A DNA stretch of 12,905 bases from an uncultured Bacteroidales bacterium (GTDB lineage: Bacteria > Bacteroidota > Bacteroidia > Bacteroidales > F082), in the NCBI GenBank assembly GCA_937896505.1, contig CALBNP010000192.1:1-12905 (forward strand). The letters run 5' to 3'. Positions 1 through 5,959 of the stretch are shown piece after piece. Made by a program: the position numbers and the translations under genes. Position 1 is the stretch's first letter. Every line of letters begins with the position of its first letter. Under the pieces are notes generated by a model that ran no database searches, was not told the DNA's origin, and saw nothing but the letters and a program-made list of their open reading frames with translations.

Positions 1-26
1 ACTTTGTGACTTAGGGACTTTGTGGG

Positions 27-48
27 ATGCTGAGCGGAGCCGAAGCAT
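27..48. repeat. Short dispersed-type imperfect palindrome (CTGAGCGGAGCCGAAG core)
   Basis: The outer arms ATGCT and AGCAT pair around a core reading CTGAGCGGAGCCGAAG. From memory, CTGAGCGGAGYCGAAG-like strings recur in intergenic DNA of many Bacteroidota as REP-like elements. The sequence at 8531-8551, read on the minus strand, has the same CTGAGC...CGAAG frame with a different centre. The visible part is the partial palindrome; membership of a dispersed family is inferred. Confidence 0.4.
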
Positions 49-112
49 TGATTTGCGGACTGGAGGACATTTGGACTGTGGGGATTAATTTGAGTTCAGA
101 GGGGTGGAATAG

Positions 113-147
113 TTCAGGGTTCAGGGTTCAGGGTTCAGAGTTCAGAG
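113..147. repeat. Tandem heptad array, 3 x TTCAGGG + 2 x TTCAGAG
   Basis: Five 7-bp units follow each other without interruption: three TTCAGGG then two TTCAGAG. An isolated related unit sits at 95-101 (TTCAGAG). The array is too short and too regular at 7 bp to be CRISPR. It resembles the GTTCAGG-type simple repeats often seen between genes in Bacteroidales. No function can be assigned, and copy number is likely to vary by slippage. Confidence 0.8.
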
Positions 148-160
148 TTAAACCCGTTTG

Positions 161-168
161 CAAAGGTA
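161..168 (-). promoter_or_regulatory. Possible -7 promoter box (TACCTTTG), leftward
   Basis: On the minus strand this reads TACCTTTG, matching the Bacteroidota -7 consensus TAnnTTTG. No clear TTTG-type -33 element sits at the usual distance. Nothing is encoded between it and the window edge, so any target gene would lie outside. A chance match is possible. Confidence 0.25.
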
Positions 169-225
169 GGTCTTTTTTCGATAGGGATGACTTTTTAAGA
201 CGGGAAAGATGGTTTTGGTGCATCG

Positions 226-471
226 TTATTCTGTTTTTAGGCGATATGTCCTGTTTCTGTTGGCACCTTGTGGCACAATTTGCCCTTGCTTGACCAATGC
301 GTGAAGGTATGCCTTGGTTTGTGTGGTTTTCAAGCCAATGAAATCGGCAATCTCCGAAGTCTTGCATTCGCCTTTATTCTCCAACAACTTTAGAATCAGA
401 TGCGGTTTATCGTCGGTTACAGTTGCATTATCGTCGGTTATCGTCGGTGAATGAAACAAATTCTGGAGCAT
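226..471 (-). CDS. Small winged-helix DNA-binding protein (81 aa)
   Basis: After an 18-20 residue leader with a repeated T-D-D motif (residues 9-21), the rest forms a winged helix-turn-helix. It has the pattern ILKLLENKGECKTSEIADFIG, then LKTTQTKAYLHALVKQGQIV, and a wing ending GANRNRTYRLKTE. This resembles the C-terminal winged helix of longer Bacteroidota regulators, for example AlbA_2/ATP-binding transcriptional regulators, where similar repetitive acidic linkers precede the domain. It may therefore be a free-standing small regulator or the surviving tail of a longer gene. I chose ATG at 471; a TTG directly before it (474) would add one residue. A 19-codon frame begins at 530 and its stop overlaps this ATG. 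A promoter box at 537-544 would start transcription at about 530, giving this gene a leader of roughly 60 nt. DNA binding is inferred from the fold alone; the target is unknown. Confidence 0.6.
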   Translation of the reverse strand: MLQNLFHSPTITDDNATVTDDKPHLILKLLENKGECKTSEIADFIGLKTTQTKAYLHALVKQGQIVPQGANRNRTYRLKTE

Positions 472-530
472 CAATCAGCAGATGCCTGTTCTTTATGTCG
501 GATATACGCGTCAAAATCTTCCTTTTTCAT
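471..530 (-). other. 19-codon upstream frame overlapping the winged-helix start
   Basis: ATG at 530 opens a frame encoding MKKEDFDAYIRHKEQASAD that stops with TGA at 473-471, overlapping the ATG of the downstream gene by one base. The composition looks protein-like rather than random. The predicted transcription start is nearly at this ATG, so it would have to be translated leaderless. It may be an upstream coupling peptide, the frameshifted N-terminus of a formerly longer protein, or chance. Confidence 0.3.
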
Positions 531-536
531 CGGGTG

Positions 537-544
537 CAAAGATA
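537..544 (-). promoter_or_regulatory. -7 promoter box (TATCTTTG) for the winged-helix gene
   Basis: The minus strand reads TATCTTTGCA, an exact TAnnTTTG match followed by the GCA often seen at Bacteroidota promoters. The start site should fall near 530. A convincing -33 element is not visible. It lies back-to-back with the plus-strand promoter at 685-692, so 545-684 is a divergent intergenic region. Confidence 0.55.
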
Positions 545-684
545 CACTTTTTATCTCTTCACTACAGTTCTCTCCATCACGCCCGCATCGCTTGTCATGC
601 GCACCAGTTTTAGAGTTTTACGCGCAAATTTAGGGAACGGATTTCCAAAATGCAAGAAATAAACCGCCAAAAGCAACTATTTTG

Positions 685-692
685 TAAATTTG
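685..692 (+). promoter_or_regulatory. -7 promoter box (TAAATTTG) for DUF7935-lpxD
   Basis: TAAATTTGCG is an exact TAnnTTTG match 18 bp before the ATG at 711, placing the transcript start at about 698-700 and leaving a very short leader. The box overlaps a possible TTG start at 690, which argues for translation from 711. No strong -33 motif is visible upstream. Confidence 0.55.
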
Positions 693-710
693 CGCCCAAA
701 TTCAACGAAA

Positions 711-1229
711 ATGACAAACACTTGGTTGACTATCCTTTTGGTTTTAGGCGTGGTGATTGCCGCCACCGCCACCTTTATCTTAATGAGGCTGCTGAAAATG
801 AAAGAGGCCGAAAAACAACGCAATCCGGCCATCGAGCTGAAACTGCAAGCCCTAAAAATCATCATGCCGCTCAAGGTGCAAGCCTACGAGCGTTTCCTGC
901 TTTATCTGGAACGCGTACAGCTGCCTCAATTGGTGAAACGCGTATATGCTCCTGGCATCGAGAAGGGTACGTTCCATCTGCAACTGCTCCAAAACGTGAG
1001 GGAAGAGTTTGAGCACAACCTCGCACAACAGCTTTACGTTTCGAACTCCACTTGGAATGCGGTACAAAACGCCAAGGAAGAACTCGTCAACCAAATCAAC
1101 TCGACCTTCGAGCAACTCAACGAGGAAGAGGATGTCGCCATTTTGGCACAAGCTTTGGTAGCATTGCCTAATCCTATGGTGGAACAAGCCATCGCCATTC
1201 TCAAGCGCGATTTCGAGCGACTTCTTTGA
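711..1229 (+). CDS. DUF7935 family membrane-anchored protein (172 aa)
   Basis: Residues 5-27 form one strongly hydrophobic helix (WLTILLVLGVVIAATATFIL) followed by a charged stretch, so the protein is probably anchored at the inner membrane with a cytoplasmic body. The body is helical and carries the family pattern: LKLQALKIIMPLKVQAYERF (about 43-62), a LLYLERV segment, then REEFEHNLAQQLYVSNSTW and NAKEELVNQIN. From memory this matches an uncharacterised Bacteroidota family of about 175 residues (DUF7935), so the length is normal and the gene looks complete. I took ATG at 711 rather than TTG at 690, because the latter lies in the predicted promoter box. lpxD follows after 60 bp with no promoter motif between, so the two are probably co-transcribed. 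That suggests, but does not show, a link with envelope biogenesis. The molecular function is unknown. Confidence 0.8.
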   Translation: MTNTWLTILLVLGVVIAATATFILMRLLKMKEAEKQRNPAIELKLQALKIIMPLKVQAYERFLLYLERVQLPQLVKRVYAPGIEKGTFHLQLLQNVREEFEHNLAQQLYVSNSTWNAVQNAKEELVNQINSTFEQLNEEEDVAILAQALVALPNPMVEQAIAILKRDFERLL

Positions 1230-1289
1230 GTGGAAGACAATAAAATCCGCCCTATCGAGTTGTCATTCAGTAAAACATAACGCAGAAAG

Positions 1290-2324
1290 ATGAAATTTTT
1301 AGCTTCACAAATCGCCGAATTGCTTCAAGGCAAGGTGGAAGGTAATCCCAATGCCGAAGTTTGGAACGTCGCCAAGATCGAGGAAGGCGCACCAGGTATG
1401 CTCAGTTTCCTGGCCAACCCGAAATACACACCCTATATCTATGAAACACAGTCGTCGGTAGTCATCGTCAACGATTCGTTCGAGGCCACAGCTCCCATCG
1501 CCGCCACCTTGATTCGCGTGCCCGATGCCTACGCTTCGTTCGCCAAACTCTTGGCCTTCTACGACCAAGTGACTCAAGACAAGCACGGCGTTTCGTCGAT
1601 GGCTTTCGTTTCGGCTTCTGCTACAGTGGGCGACAATGCCTATCTCGGCGAGTTTGCCTTCGTGGGTGAGAATGTGAAGATTGGCAACAACGTGAAAATC
1701 TATCCACAGGTCTATGTAGGCGACAATTCGGTGATTGGCGACAACACCACGCTGTATCCTGGCGTGAAGCTCTACCGCAACACCATCATCGGCCAGCGAT
1801 GCACGCTTCATGCCGGCGTCGTGGTGGGTGGCGACGGCTTCGGCTTCGCTCCGCAGCCTGATGGTCACTACGACAAGATTCCGCAAGTAGGCAATGTGGT
1901 CATCGACGACGATGTGGAGATTGGTGCCAACACCACCATCGACCGCGCCACCATGGGTTCGACACACATCCACCGTGGCGTGAAGTTGGACAACCTCATC
2001 ATGCTGGCCCACAACACCGAAGTGGGCGAAGACACCGCCATGGCAGCCCAAACAGGCGTGAGCGGTTCCACTCACATCGGGAAAAACTGTGTGGTTGCGG
2101 GGCAATGCGGTTTTGCCGGACATCTTCACATCGCCGACCAGTCGCGCTTTGGCGCCCAATCGGGTGTGTTAGGCAACGTGAAACAATCCAACCAAGATTT
2201 CATGGGAACGCCATCAATGCCGTTGCGCCAATACATGAAATCATCCGCACGATTCCGCCATTTGGACGAATTAGCTCGCGCTGTCGAGTCATTAGAAAAA
2301 GAGATAGCAGCATTAAAGAAATGA
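1290..2324 (+). CDS. lpxD: UDP-3-O-acylglucosamine N-acyltransferase LpxD
   Basis: LpxD transfers an acyl chain from acyl-ACP to the 2-amino group of UDP-3-O-acyl-glucosamine, the third step of lipid A synthesis, in the cytoplasm. The 344-residue length is normal for the family. Residues 1-100 are the uridine-binding N-terminal domain (MKFLASQIAELLQGKVEG start, then SFLANPKY at 39-46). Residues 105-300 are a left-handed beta helix of hexapeptide repeats (for example VGDNAYLG, IGNNVKIY, VGDNSVIG). GGDGFGFAPQPDGHYDKIPQ (180-199) is the family signature. His241 in LIMLAHNTEVG corresponds to the catalytic histidine (His239 in E. coli). The C-terminus ends in a charged helix. In many Bacteroidales lpxC-fabZ follows lpxD; here no Lpx gene follows, because the gene ends in a palindromic terminator. 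Its only visible partner is the upstream DUF7935 gene. Confidence 0.97.
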   Translation: MKFLASQIAELLQGKVEGNPNAEVWNVAKIEEGAPGMLSFLANPKYTPYIYETQSSVVIVNDSFEATAPIAATLIRVPDAYASFAKLLAFYDQVTQDKHGVSSMAFVSASATVGDNAYLGEFAFVGENVKIGNNVKIYPQVYVGDNSVIGDNTTLYPGVKLYRNTIIGQRCTLHAGVVVGGDGFGFAPQPDGHYDKIPQVGNVVIDDDVEIGANTTIDRATMGSTHIHRGVKLDNLIMLAHNTEVGEDTAMAAQTGVSGSTHIGKNCVVAGQCGFAGHLHIADQSRFGAQSGVLGNVKQSNQDFMGTPSMPLRQYMKSSARFRHLDELARAVESLEKEIAALKK

Positions 2325-2356
2325 AAAGAGCCGGCATGCCGGCTCTTTTCATTTCT
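2317..2356. terminator. 40-bp perfect palindrome, bidirectional terminator, spans lpxD stop codon
   Basis: The two 20-bp arms (AGAAATGAAAAGAGCCGGCA at 2317-2336 and its exact complement at 2337-2356) form a perfect palindrome. A GC-rich centre is flanked by an A-run on one side and a T-run on the other, so it can terminate transcription in both directions. The lpxD stop TGA (2322-2324) lies inside the left arm. The convergent gene's stop (2371) is only 15 bp to the right. Confidence 0.85.
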
Positions 2357-2370
2357 CTATGTTAGTCGAA

Positions 2371-3960
2371 TTACTTCATGAATCTTGCCTTGATGATTTG
2401 GCCGCCGTCAATCAGTTCGACGAAGTAGTTGCCTGAAGTGAGTTTCGAGACGTTCAATGCGCTTTCGGCGGAAACCGTTTCGCACATGACCAAGCGTCCC
2501 ATGGCGTCATAGACATTGGCGGTGCATTCGTTTTCGAGGTTGGCGAAACGGACTTCGTTCACAGCTGGGTTAGGATAGGTGTAGATACCGTTTGCGATAG
2601 TGTTTTCTTCGACATCGTCGAGGCTGGTAGCGGTGTGAAGACGGATGAGCATGTAATCGGCAAAGGTTTCTTCGTGTTCGAAGTGACCTACGGCAACAAG
2701 TTTACCATCATCTTGGATGGCGATATCTGTAGCGCAGCTGGTCTTGTCACCGCCAAAAGAGATGTGGTCGAAGCCGTTGTCAGCAAAATCTACGTTAAGT
2801 GTGCCATCGGCGTTAAATGCGCTAATCAGCATGTCTTTCAGGTCTTCCCAAACATAACCGGCGAGATAGATTTCGCCATTGTCGGCTACGGCCATTTCGA
2901 GGCAGGTATTGTATGAGTTTTCTATGTATTGAACCATGGTGAAGCCATTATTGCCAAAAGTGTCGTCGAAAGTGCCATCGGGATTCAGTCTGGCGACAAA
3001 TATGCTGTAGATTGGTTCGCCTTGGACTTCATTATAGGTTTCTGCGGCACCGGCAATCAGCAGCTTGCCGTCATCCATGACTTTGCAAGCGTTGATGAAG
3101 TCGATGACTTCGCTGAAGCTGTATTCCCAGACGCCATTGTCGCCAAAAGTAGTAACGAAATCGCCGTTTTGGTCGACGCAAATGATTTTGCTGCTGTAAG
3201 GTGATCCCCATCCTTGGTCAGGGGTGACTTCCCATCCGCAGAGGTAGATACGGCCGTCTGGACCGACAGCAATGCTTTCCCCTACTGCCATGACTTGATA
3301 TCCGTCAGGACCGTATGATTCATGGAGCACCATGCCGTTGTCGCCGAATGTGGTGTCGAGCTGACCGTCAGCCGTGAAACGCAAGATGCAGGAACCGTAA
3401 TCATTTTCGCCGTATTCGCCGCCTACGAGAATCTTGCCGTCATCCTGGATAGCCAGTGATCTTGAAACCAATGTCCAGCCGGCTTGTTTGTTGTAGGTCA
3501 CATAGCCGTTGTTGCCGAAAGAAGTAACCAGATTGCCGTTGGAATCCACTTTCAGCAGGCACATGTTACCGCCATTGTTGCCATAGGTATAAGCCAAGAG
3601 AAGCATGTTGTCGTTTTCAACGATTTTTGAATCGAAAGAAAAAAAGTTTGTGTTGCTCATCGGAGCCAGATGGACATAACCGTTTTCACCATACGAGGTG
3701 TCGATAGTGCCATCGGTGTTGTGACGCATGAGGAGAATTTGGGCAGGGCCGCCTTCACTGTATTGGGTGAAAACCACGGATTTGCCATCCGACTGAAGGA
3801 CTAAAGAACTTTTTCCCGTCATGAAAACGCAAAGGTTGTTGAGTTCTTCGGTGACGATTCCCCATTCACCGAAACTGGTGTCGAAACCGCCTGGCACGTC
3901 TTGTGCTTTAGCGAAGCTGAAAGTCATCAGCATCATTACGATAAGAGATAATTTTTTCAT
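2371..3960 (-). CDS. Secreted delta-60 repeat protein with T9SS type A sorting domain
   Basis: The 529-residue protein begins with a signal peptide (MKKLSLIVMMLMTFSFAKAQ). Seven delta-60-type repeats follow, each marked by a D-T-x-F-G-x-N-G-like core: about residues 25-35, 85-96, 143-153, 200-211, 267-277, 329-340 and 386-397, spaced 53-67 residues apart. IQDDGKILVGG-like strands lie between them, so a beta-propeller-like fold is likely. Residues 460-529 are a type IX secretion sorting domain, opening TYPNPAVNEVRF, continuing VYDAMGRLV and ending in GNYFVELIDGGQIIKARFMK. The protein should pass the outer membrane through T9SS and be released or anchored to the surface. Delta-60 repeat proteins have no established biochemical activity that I can assign here; binding or adhesion is a guess. 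It has its own promoter (4014-4021) and shares a terminator with lpxD. The gene looks intact. Confidence 0.9.
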   Translation of the reverse strand: MKKLSLIVMMLMTFSFAKAQDVPGGFDTSFGEWGIVTEELNNLCVFMTGKSSLVLQSDGKSVVFTQYSEGGPAQILLMRHNTDGTIDTSYGENGYVHLAPMSNTNFFSFDSKIVENDNMLLLAYTYGNNGGNMCLLKVDSNGNLVTSFGNNGYVTYNKQAGWTLVSRSLAIQDDGKILVGGEYGENDYGSCILRFTADGQLDTTFGDNGMVLHESYGPDGYQVMAVGESIAVGPDGRIYLCGWEVTPDQGWGSPYSSKIICVDQNGDFVTTFGDNGVWEYSFSEVIDFINACKVMDDGKLLIAGAAETYNEVQGEPIYSIFVARLNPDGTFDDTFGNNGFTMVQYIENSYNTCLEMAVADNGEIYLAGYVWEDLKDMLISAFNADGTLNVDFADNGFDHISFGGDKTSCATDIAIQDDGKLVAVGHFEHEETFADYMLIRLHTATSLDDVEENTIANGIYTYPNPAVNEVRFANLENECTANVYDAMGRLVMCETVSAESALNVSKLTSGNYFVELIDGGQIIKARFMK

Positions 3961-4013
3961 AGTTTGAACTTTTAATTATTGATTTGTTGAAATTTTTAAG
4001 TTTTATCGAACTG

Positions 4014-4021
4014 CAAAAATA
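4014..4021 (-). promoter_or_regulatory. -7 promoter box (TATTTTTG) for the delta-60 repeat gene
   Basis: On the minus strand TATTTTTGCAG is an exact TAnnTTTG match. It lies about 54 bp before the ATG at 3960, leaving an AT-rich leader of roughly 45-50 nt. A TTGG motif about 22 bp further upstream could be the -33 element. It sits in the 95-bp gap after the TIGR04076 gene, so the T9SS gene need not depend on the AbiE operon for transcription. Confidence 0.6.
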
Positions 4022-4055
4022 CAACTATTATTGATTTGTAAACCAATTTTGCTCT

Positions 4056-4370
4056 TTATTCGACATTTTCGTCCAAGGCTTCGATAAGGAAACTTACGGG
4101 GCGGAAGCCGTCGTTGCACGAAATCATGGCTGACTTCGGGTTTTTCATCCATCCGTCGTAAAAGTTTTCGCCGCTGTGGGCGAGGGTCATCACGAATGGC
4201 GACATGGTTTCCCAGGCGCTTTCGCAAAGTCCTTCGGGACGTTGCCATCCGTTGGCGATGAACACTTGGCCTTCCTTCAGTTCGCAGGCGTGTTCGATTG
4301 GGTTTTCGTACTGTGCCATCAGGTCTTTGTAGCAAGTAATCCTGATGACGGTGATTTTCACTTTTTTCAT
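4056..4370 (-). CDS. TIGR04076 family small cysteine protein
   Basis: The 104-residue protein starts MKKVKITVIRITCYKDLMAQ and carries the marks of TIGR04076 proteins: ACELKEGQVFIANGWQRPEG, LCESAWETMSPFVMTLAHSG and, near the end, ISCNDGFRPVSFLIE. It has four cysteines (13, 29, 49, 85), three of them in family-typical places, which suggests metal or redox chemistry; the role of the family is unknown. No signal peptide or membrane segment is seen. The ATG is 9 bp after the stop of the AbiEii-like gene with no promoter box between, so it reads as the third cistron of the toxin-antitoxin operon. I do not know it as a standard AbiE partner, so its presence could be a functional addition or simply a gene captured downstream. 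Confidence 0.8.
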   Translation of the reverse strand: MKKVKITVIRITCYKDLMAQYENPIEHACELKEGQVFIANGWQRPEGLCESAWETMSPFVMTLAHSGENFYDGWMKNPKSAMISCNDGFRPVSFLIEALDENVE

Positions 4371-4379
4371 TGTCGTATT

Positions 4380-5204
4380 TTATTGGATTTTTAATCTTTC
4401 AGCCAGTTGCAGGAAATAGTCGTTTGACCAGATTTCGAGGTCTTGGGGATTGATAATGAATGGCATGACATCAAGTTTGACTTGTTCGATGTCGGCAGTA
4501 GCAAGCCTTTCTCTCAGCAAGTCCATGAAACTTTCTTTGGTCAATTGAATTTCGTTAAATTCAGCAGCACGAATTTGCAAATGCTTGAAATTTAATGGGA
4601 TATTATTACGGATATACCATTCAAAATCGTACCAATCGCGGCCCTTGATTCGGGTTTTCCATTTGCGGAACACTAACGCGTGCATTTTCCCGGCAAACAG
4701 ATTAGGCAAAGTCAGGCAACGCGTCATGAATGAATGTGGATTGACCAAAAGTTTTTGTTCCGTTTCAAATTCCAATGGCGGATTCACATCCACTTCAATC
4801 TTGATTTTCAGCGTTTTTTCCGTTTGAAATGCCAAATTATAAACATCAGTATTGTCTTTCAAGAATGCCGATTCGACCTTTCCGAAACTTCTCTTGTCTT
4901 TTTTCGTAATGGTGACTTCGCGGCCTAAAAGTTTACATTCGTCAATAATGGCTGGAAAATAAGTCTCAAAATTGAAATCGGGATTCTTTTTCAGCAGCGT
5001 GAAATCCATGTCTTCGGAAAAACGCTGCAATCCATGGAAAATTCGCAAGCAAGTTCCGCCATAAAATGCAGCTTCATGGAAAAAGCCTCCACGGTAAAGA
5101 CCGCATAGCACCACTTGTTGCATGACTTCGTAGGTGGCATTGTTTCGGCTCGAAATGCTGTTCTGTTCGTATTCCGAAAGCATCTTTTCAAATATGTCGT
5201 TCAT
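4380..5204 (-). CDS. AbiEii/AbiGii-type nucleotidyltransferase toxin (type IV TA)
   Basis: The 274-residue protein belongs to the DNA polymerase beta-like nucleotidyltransferase family of AbiEii toxins. It shows GGTCLR (49-54) followed by QRFSEDMDF (60-68), whose aspartates 65 and 67 are the expected metal ligands. KIEVD (135-139) is the second acidic motif. LFAGKMHALVFR holds a conserved lysine at 173, and RIKGRDWYDFEWY (185-197) is the last signature. Known AbiEii toxins use a nucleotide triphosphate and are held in check by AbiEi; some AbiE-related enzymes modify tRNA ends. All catalytic motifs are intact, so I expect an active toxin. The start codon overlaps the 3' end of the antitoxin gene by 17 bp, typical of AbiE operons with coupled translation. 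Base composition is AT-rich compared with the neighbouring MerR gene (one 60-base row counted at 30% GC versus 50%), consistent with horizontal acquisition. The target is not predictable. Confidence 0.92.
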   Translation of the reverse strand: MNDIFEKMLSEYEQNSISSRNNATYEVMQQVVLCGLYRGGFFHEAAFYGGTCLRIFHGLQRFSEDMDFTLLKKNPDFNFETYFPAIIDECKLLGREVTITKKDKRSFGKVESAFLKDNTDVYNLAFQTEKTLKIKIEVDVNPPLEFETEQKLLVNPHSFMTRCLTLPNLFAGKMHALVFRKWKTRIKGRDWYDFEWYIRNNIPLNFKHLQIRAAEFNEIQLTKESFMDLLRERLATADIEQVKLDVMPFIINPQDLEIWSNDYFLQLAERLKIQ

Positions 5205-5823
5205 TTTGCAGGAATTTTAATAAGGTAAGTATAGAATGTGAATTTTTCCCTTTTTCAGCACATTGCGCAATGATTTCAAGATTCAAATCGGGCAGGGTCT
5301 CCATTTCAAATCTCAAATCTTCTTCAAGCCAAGGTCCGATTTCCTTGACAAATCTCAAATTGAGAGCATGTTGACTGATGTAGTCGCACAATGCTTTTTC
5401 GGGTGTCGCAACCAGAAAACTCATGTTTTCATGTTTCAGCTGTGTGATACCAATAGGAAAATAATCCTTTGAGCAAGATTTGTACTGGAAACTGCCATAA
5501 GGATTTGTGAAATTCCTCGAATGCTTTGTGGTCATTGACTGAATGAGATAAACTCGCTCGGGAATCAGTCCGTAATGACTTAAAGCCCAACTCATCGAAA
5601 CATACGACGGTCCATATAAATGATTGGCAATCAATTCCAATGACATGTTTTTTTCATCGTTCTTTGCGACATACAATCCCCTTTTTAGCCTGACAATCTT
5701 GCCTTCGGCCTCCAATCGTTGGGCTTTGTCGTTAATGAAAGCACAATCGGGATAGAGCGAAGATAAAACCGACAAGTCAAATGGTATGCCGCCTAATGTC
5801 TGTAATGGATCGTTTTGCATCAT
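5188..5823 (-). CDS. AbiEi-type antitoxin, autoregulatory DNA-binding protein
   Basis: The 211-residue protein has an N-terminal winged helix (about 10-55) ending in the characteristic GKIVRLKRGLYVAK. It continues with the AbiEi middle region (YGPSYVSMSWALSHYGLIPE, about 70-89) and VATPEKALCDYI (about 138-149), both typical of the type IV antitoxin family. In studied AbiE systems the antitoxin neutralises the toxin without stable contact and represses its own promoter by binding inverted repeats through the winged helix. A fitting inverted repeat lies directly upstream here (5843-5907). ATG at 5823 or the next ATG at 5820 could be used. The gene is first in the operon and overlaps the toxin gene. 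It is intact and AT-rich like its partner. Confidence 0.9.
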   Translation of the reverse strand: MMQNDPLQTLGGIPFDLSVLSSLYPDCAFINDKAQRLEAEGKIVRLKRGLYVAKNDEKNMSLELIANHLYGPSYVSMSWALSHYGLIPERVYLIQSMTTKHSRNFTNPYGSFQYKSCSKDYFPIGITQLKHENMSFLVATPEKALCDYISQHALNLRFVKEIGPWLEEDLRFEMETLPDLNLEIIAQCAEKGKNSHSILTLLKFLQNERHI

Positions 5824-5839
5824 AAAATGAATTATGGTG

Positions 5840-5847
5840 CAAAAATA
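5840..5847 (-). promoter_or_regulatory. -7 promoter box (TATTTTTG) of the AbiE operon
   Basis: On the minus strand TATTTTTGCA matches TAnnTTTG exactly, 16 bp before the antitoxin ATG, giving a start site at about 5833. A TTTTG element at 5864-5868, 16 bp upstream of the box, fits the -33 motif. The operator's proximal arm covers the space between the two and overlaps the -7 box. Confidence 0.7.
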
Positions 5848-5907
5848 GTAAATTTTCGTACAGCAAAACGATTATTTCTCTTTTTTCTGTACGAAAATTT
5901 ACTATTT
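5843..5907. promoter_or_regulatory. Perfect 21-bp inverted repeat, probable AbiEi operator
   Basis: The arms at 5843-5863 (ends GTAAATTTTCGTACAG) and 5887-5907 (starts CTGTACGAAAATTTAC) are exact reverse complements over 21 bp, separated by 23 bp. The centre-to-centre distance is 44 bp, close to four helical turns, so two bound proteins would sit on nearly the same face. One arm covers the -7 box and the promoter spacer; the other lies just upstream of the -33 element. AbiEi antitoxins are known to repress through paired inverted repeats of about this size. Confidence 0.8.
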
Positions 5908-5925
5908 GTTGATTTTGGGTTAGTA

Positions 5926-5947
5926 GAGACGTAGCGTGCTACGTCTC
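5926..5947. repeat. Palindromic element 1 (GAGACGTAGC-GT-GCTACGTCTC)
   Basis: Perfect 10-bp arms surround a 2-bp centre. It pairs with the similar element 12 bp away. The GTAGAGACGY-type palindrome is, from memory, one of the commonest dispersed intergenic repeats in Bacteroidota. It carries no gene. Position between the MerR stop and the AbiE promoter suggests possible insulation, but there is no T-run to make a standard terminator. Confidence 0.75.
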
Positions 5948-5959
5948 CATTTAGGCGAG

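Larger units (their letters stand above)
1..225. other. Gene-free, repeat-rich stretch at left edge
   Basis: I find no convincing gene here. The short open frames have no recognisable protein character and run through repeats. The stretch holds a direct repeat of ACTTTGTG (1-8 and 17-24), an imperfect palindrome (27-48), a heptad array (113-147) and a possible minus-strand promoter box (161-168). It looks like the intergenic debris that collects between genes in Bacteroidales chromosomes. A gene could begin left of the window edge. Confidence 0.6.

Noticed and set aside
113..147. CRISPR array or telomere-like repeat
   Set aside because: Units are 7 bp with no spacers, and there are no cas genes; it is simple tandem repeat DNA.
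690..710. TTG start at 690 for the DUF7935 protein
   Set aside because: It falls inside the predicted TAAATTTG promoter box and would not be on the transcript.
1305..2159. 284-codon antisense frame opposite lpxD
   Set aside because: Its His/Val-rich composition is that of a shadow of the codon pattern of lpxD, and it shows no domain or promoter.
5843..5907. Invertible promoter flanked by inverted repeats, as in Bacteroides phase variation
   Set aside because: The spacer is only 23 bp, far shorter than known invertible promoter segments, the -7 box overlaps one arm instead of lying between the arms, and no invertase gene is in the window. An operator explains the layout better.
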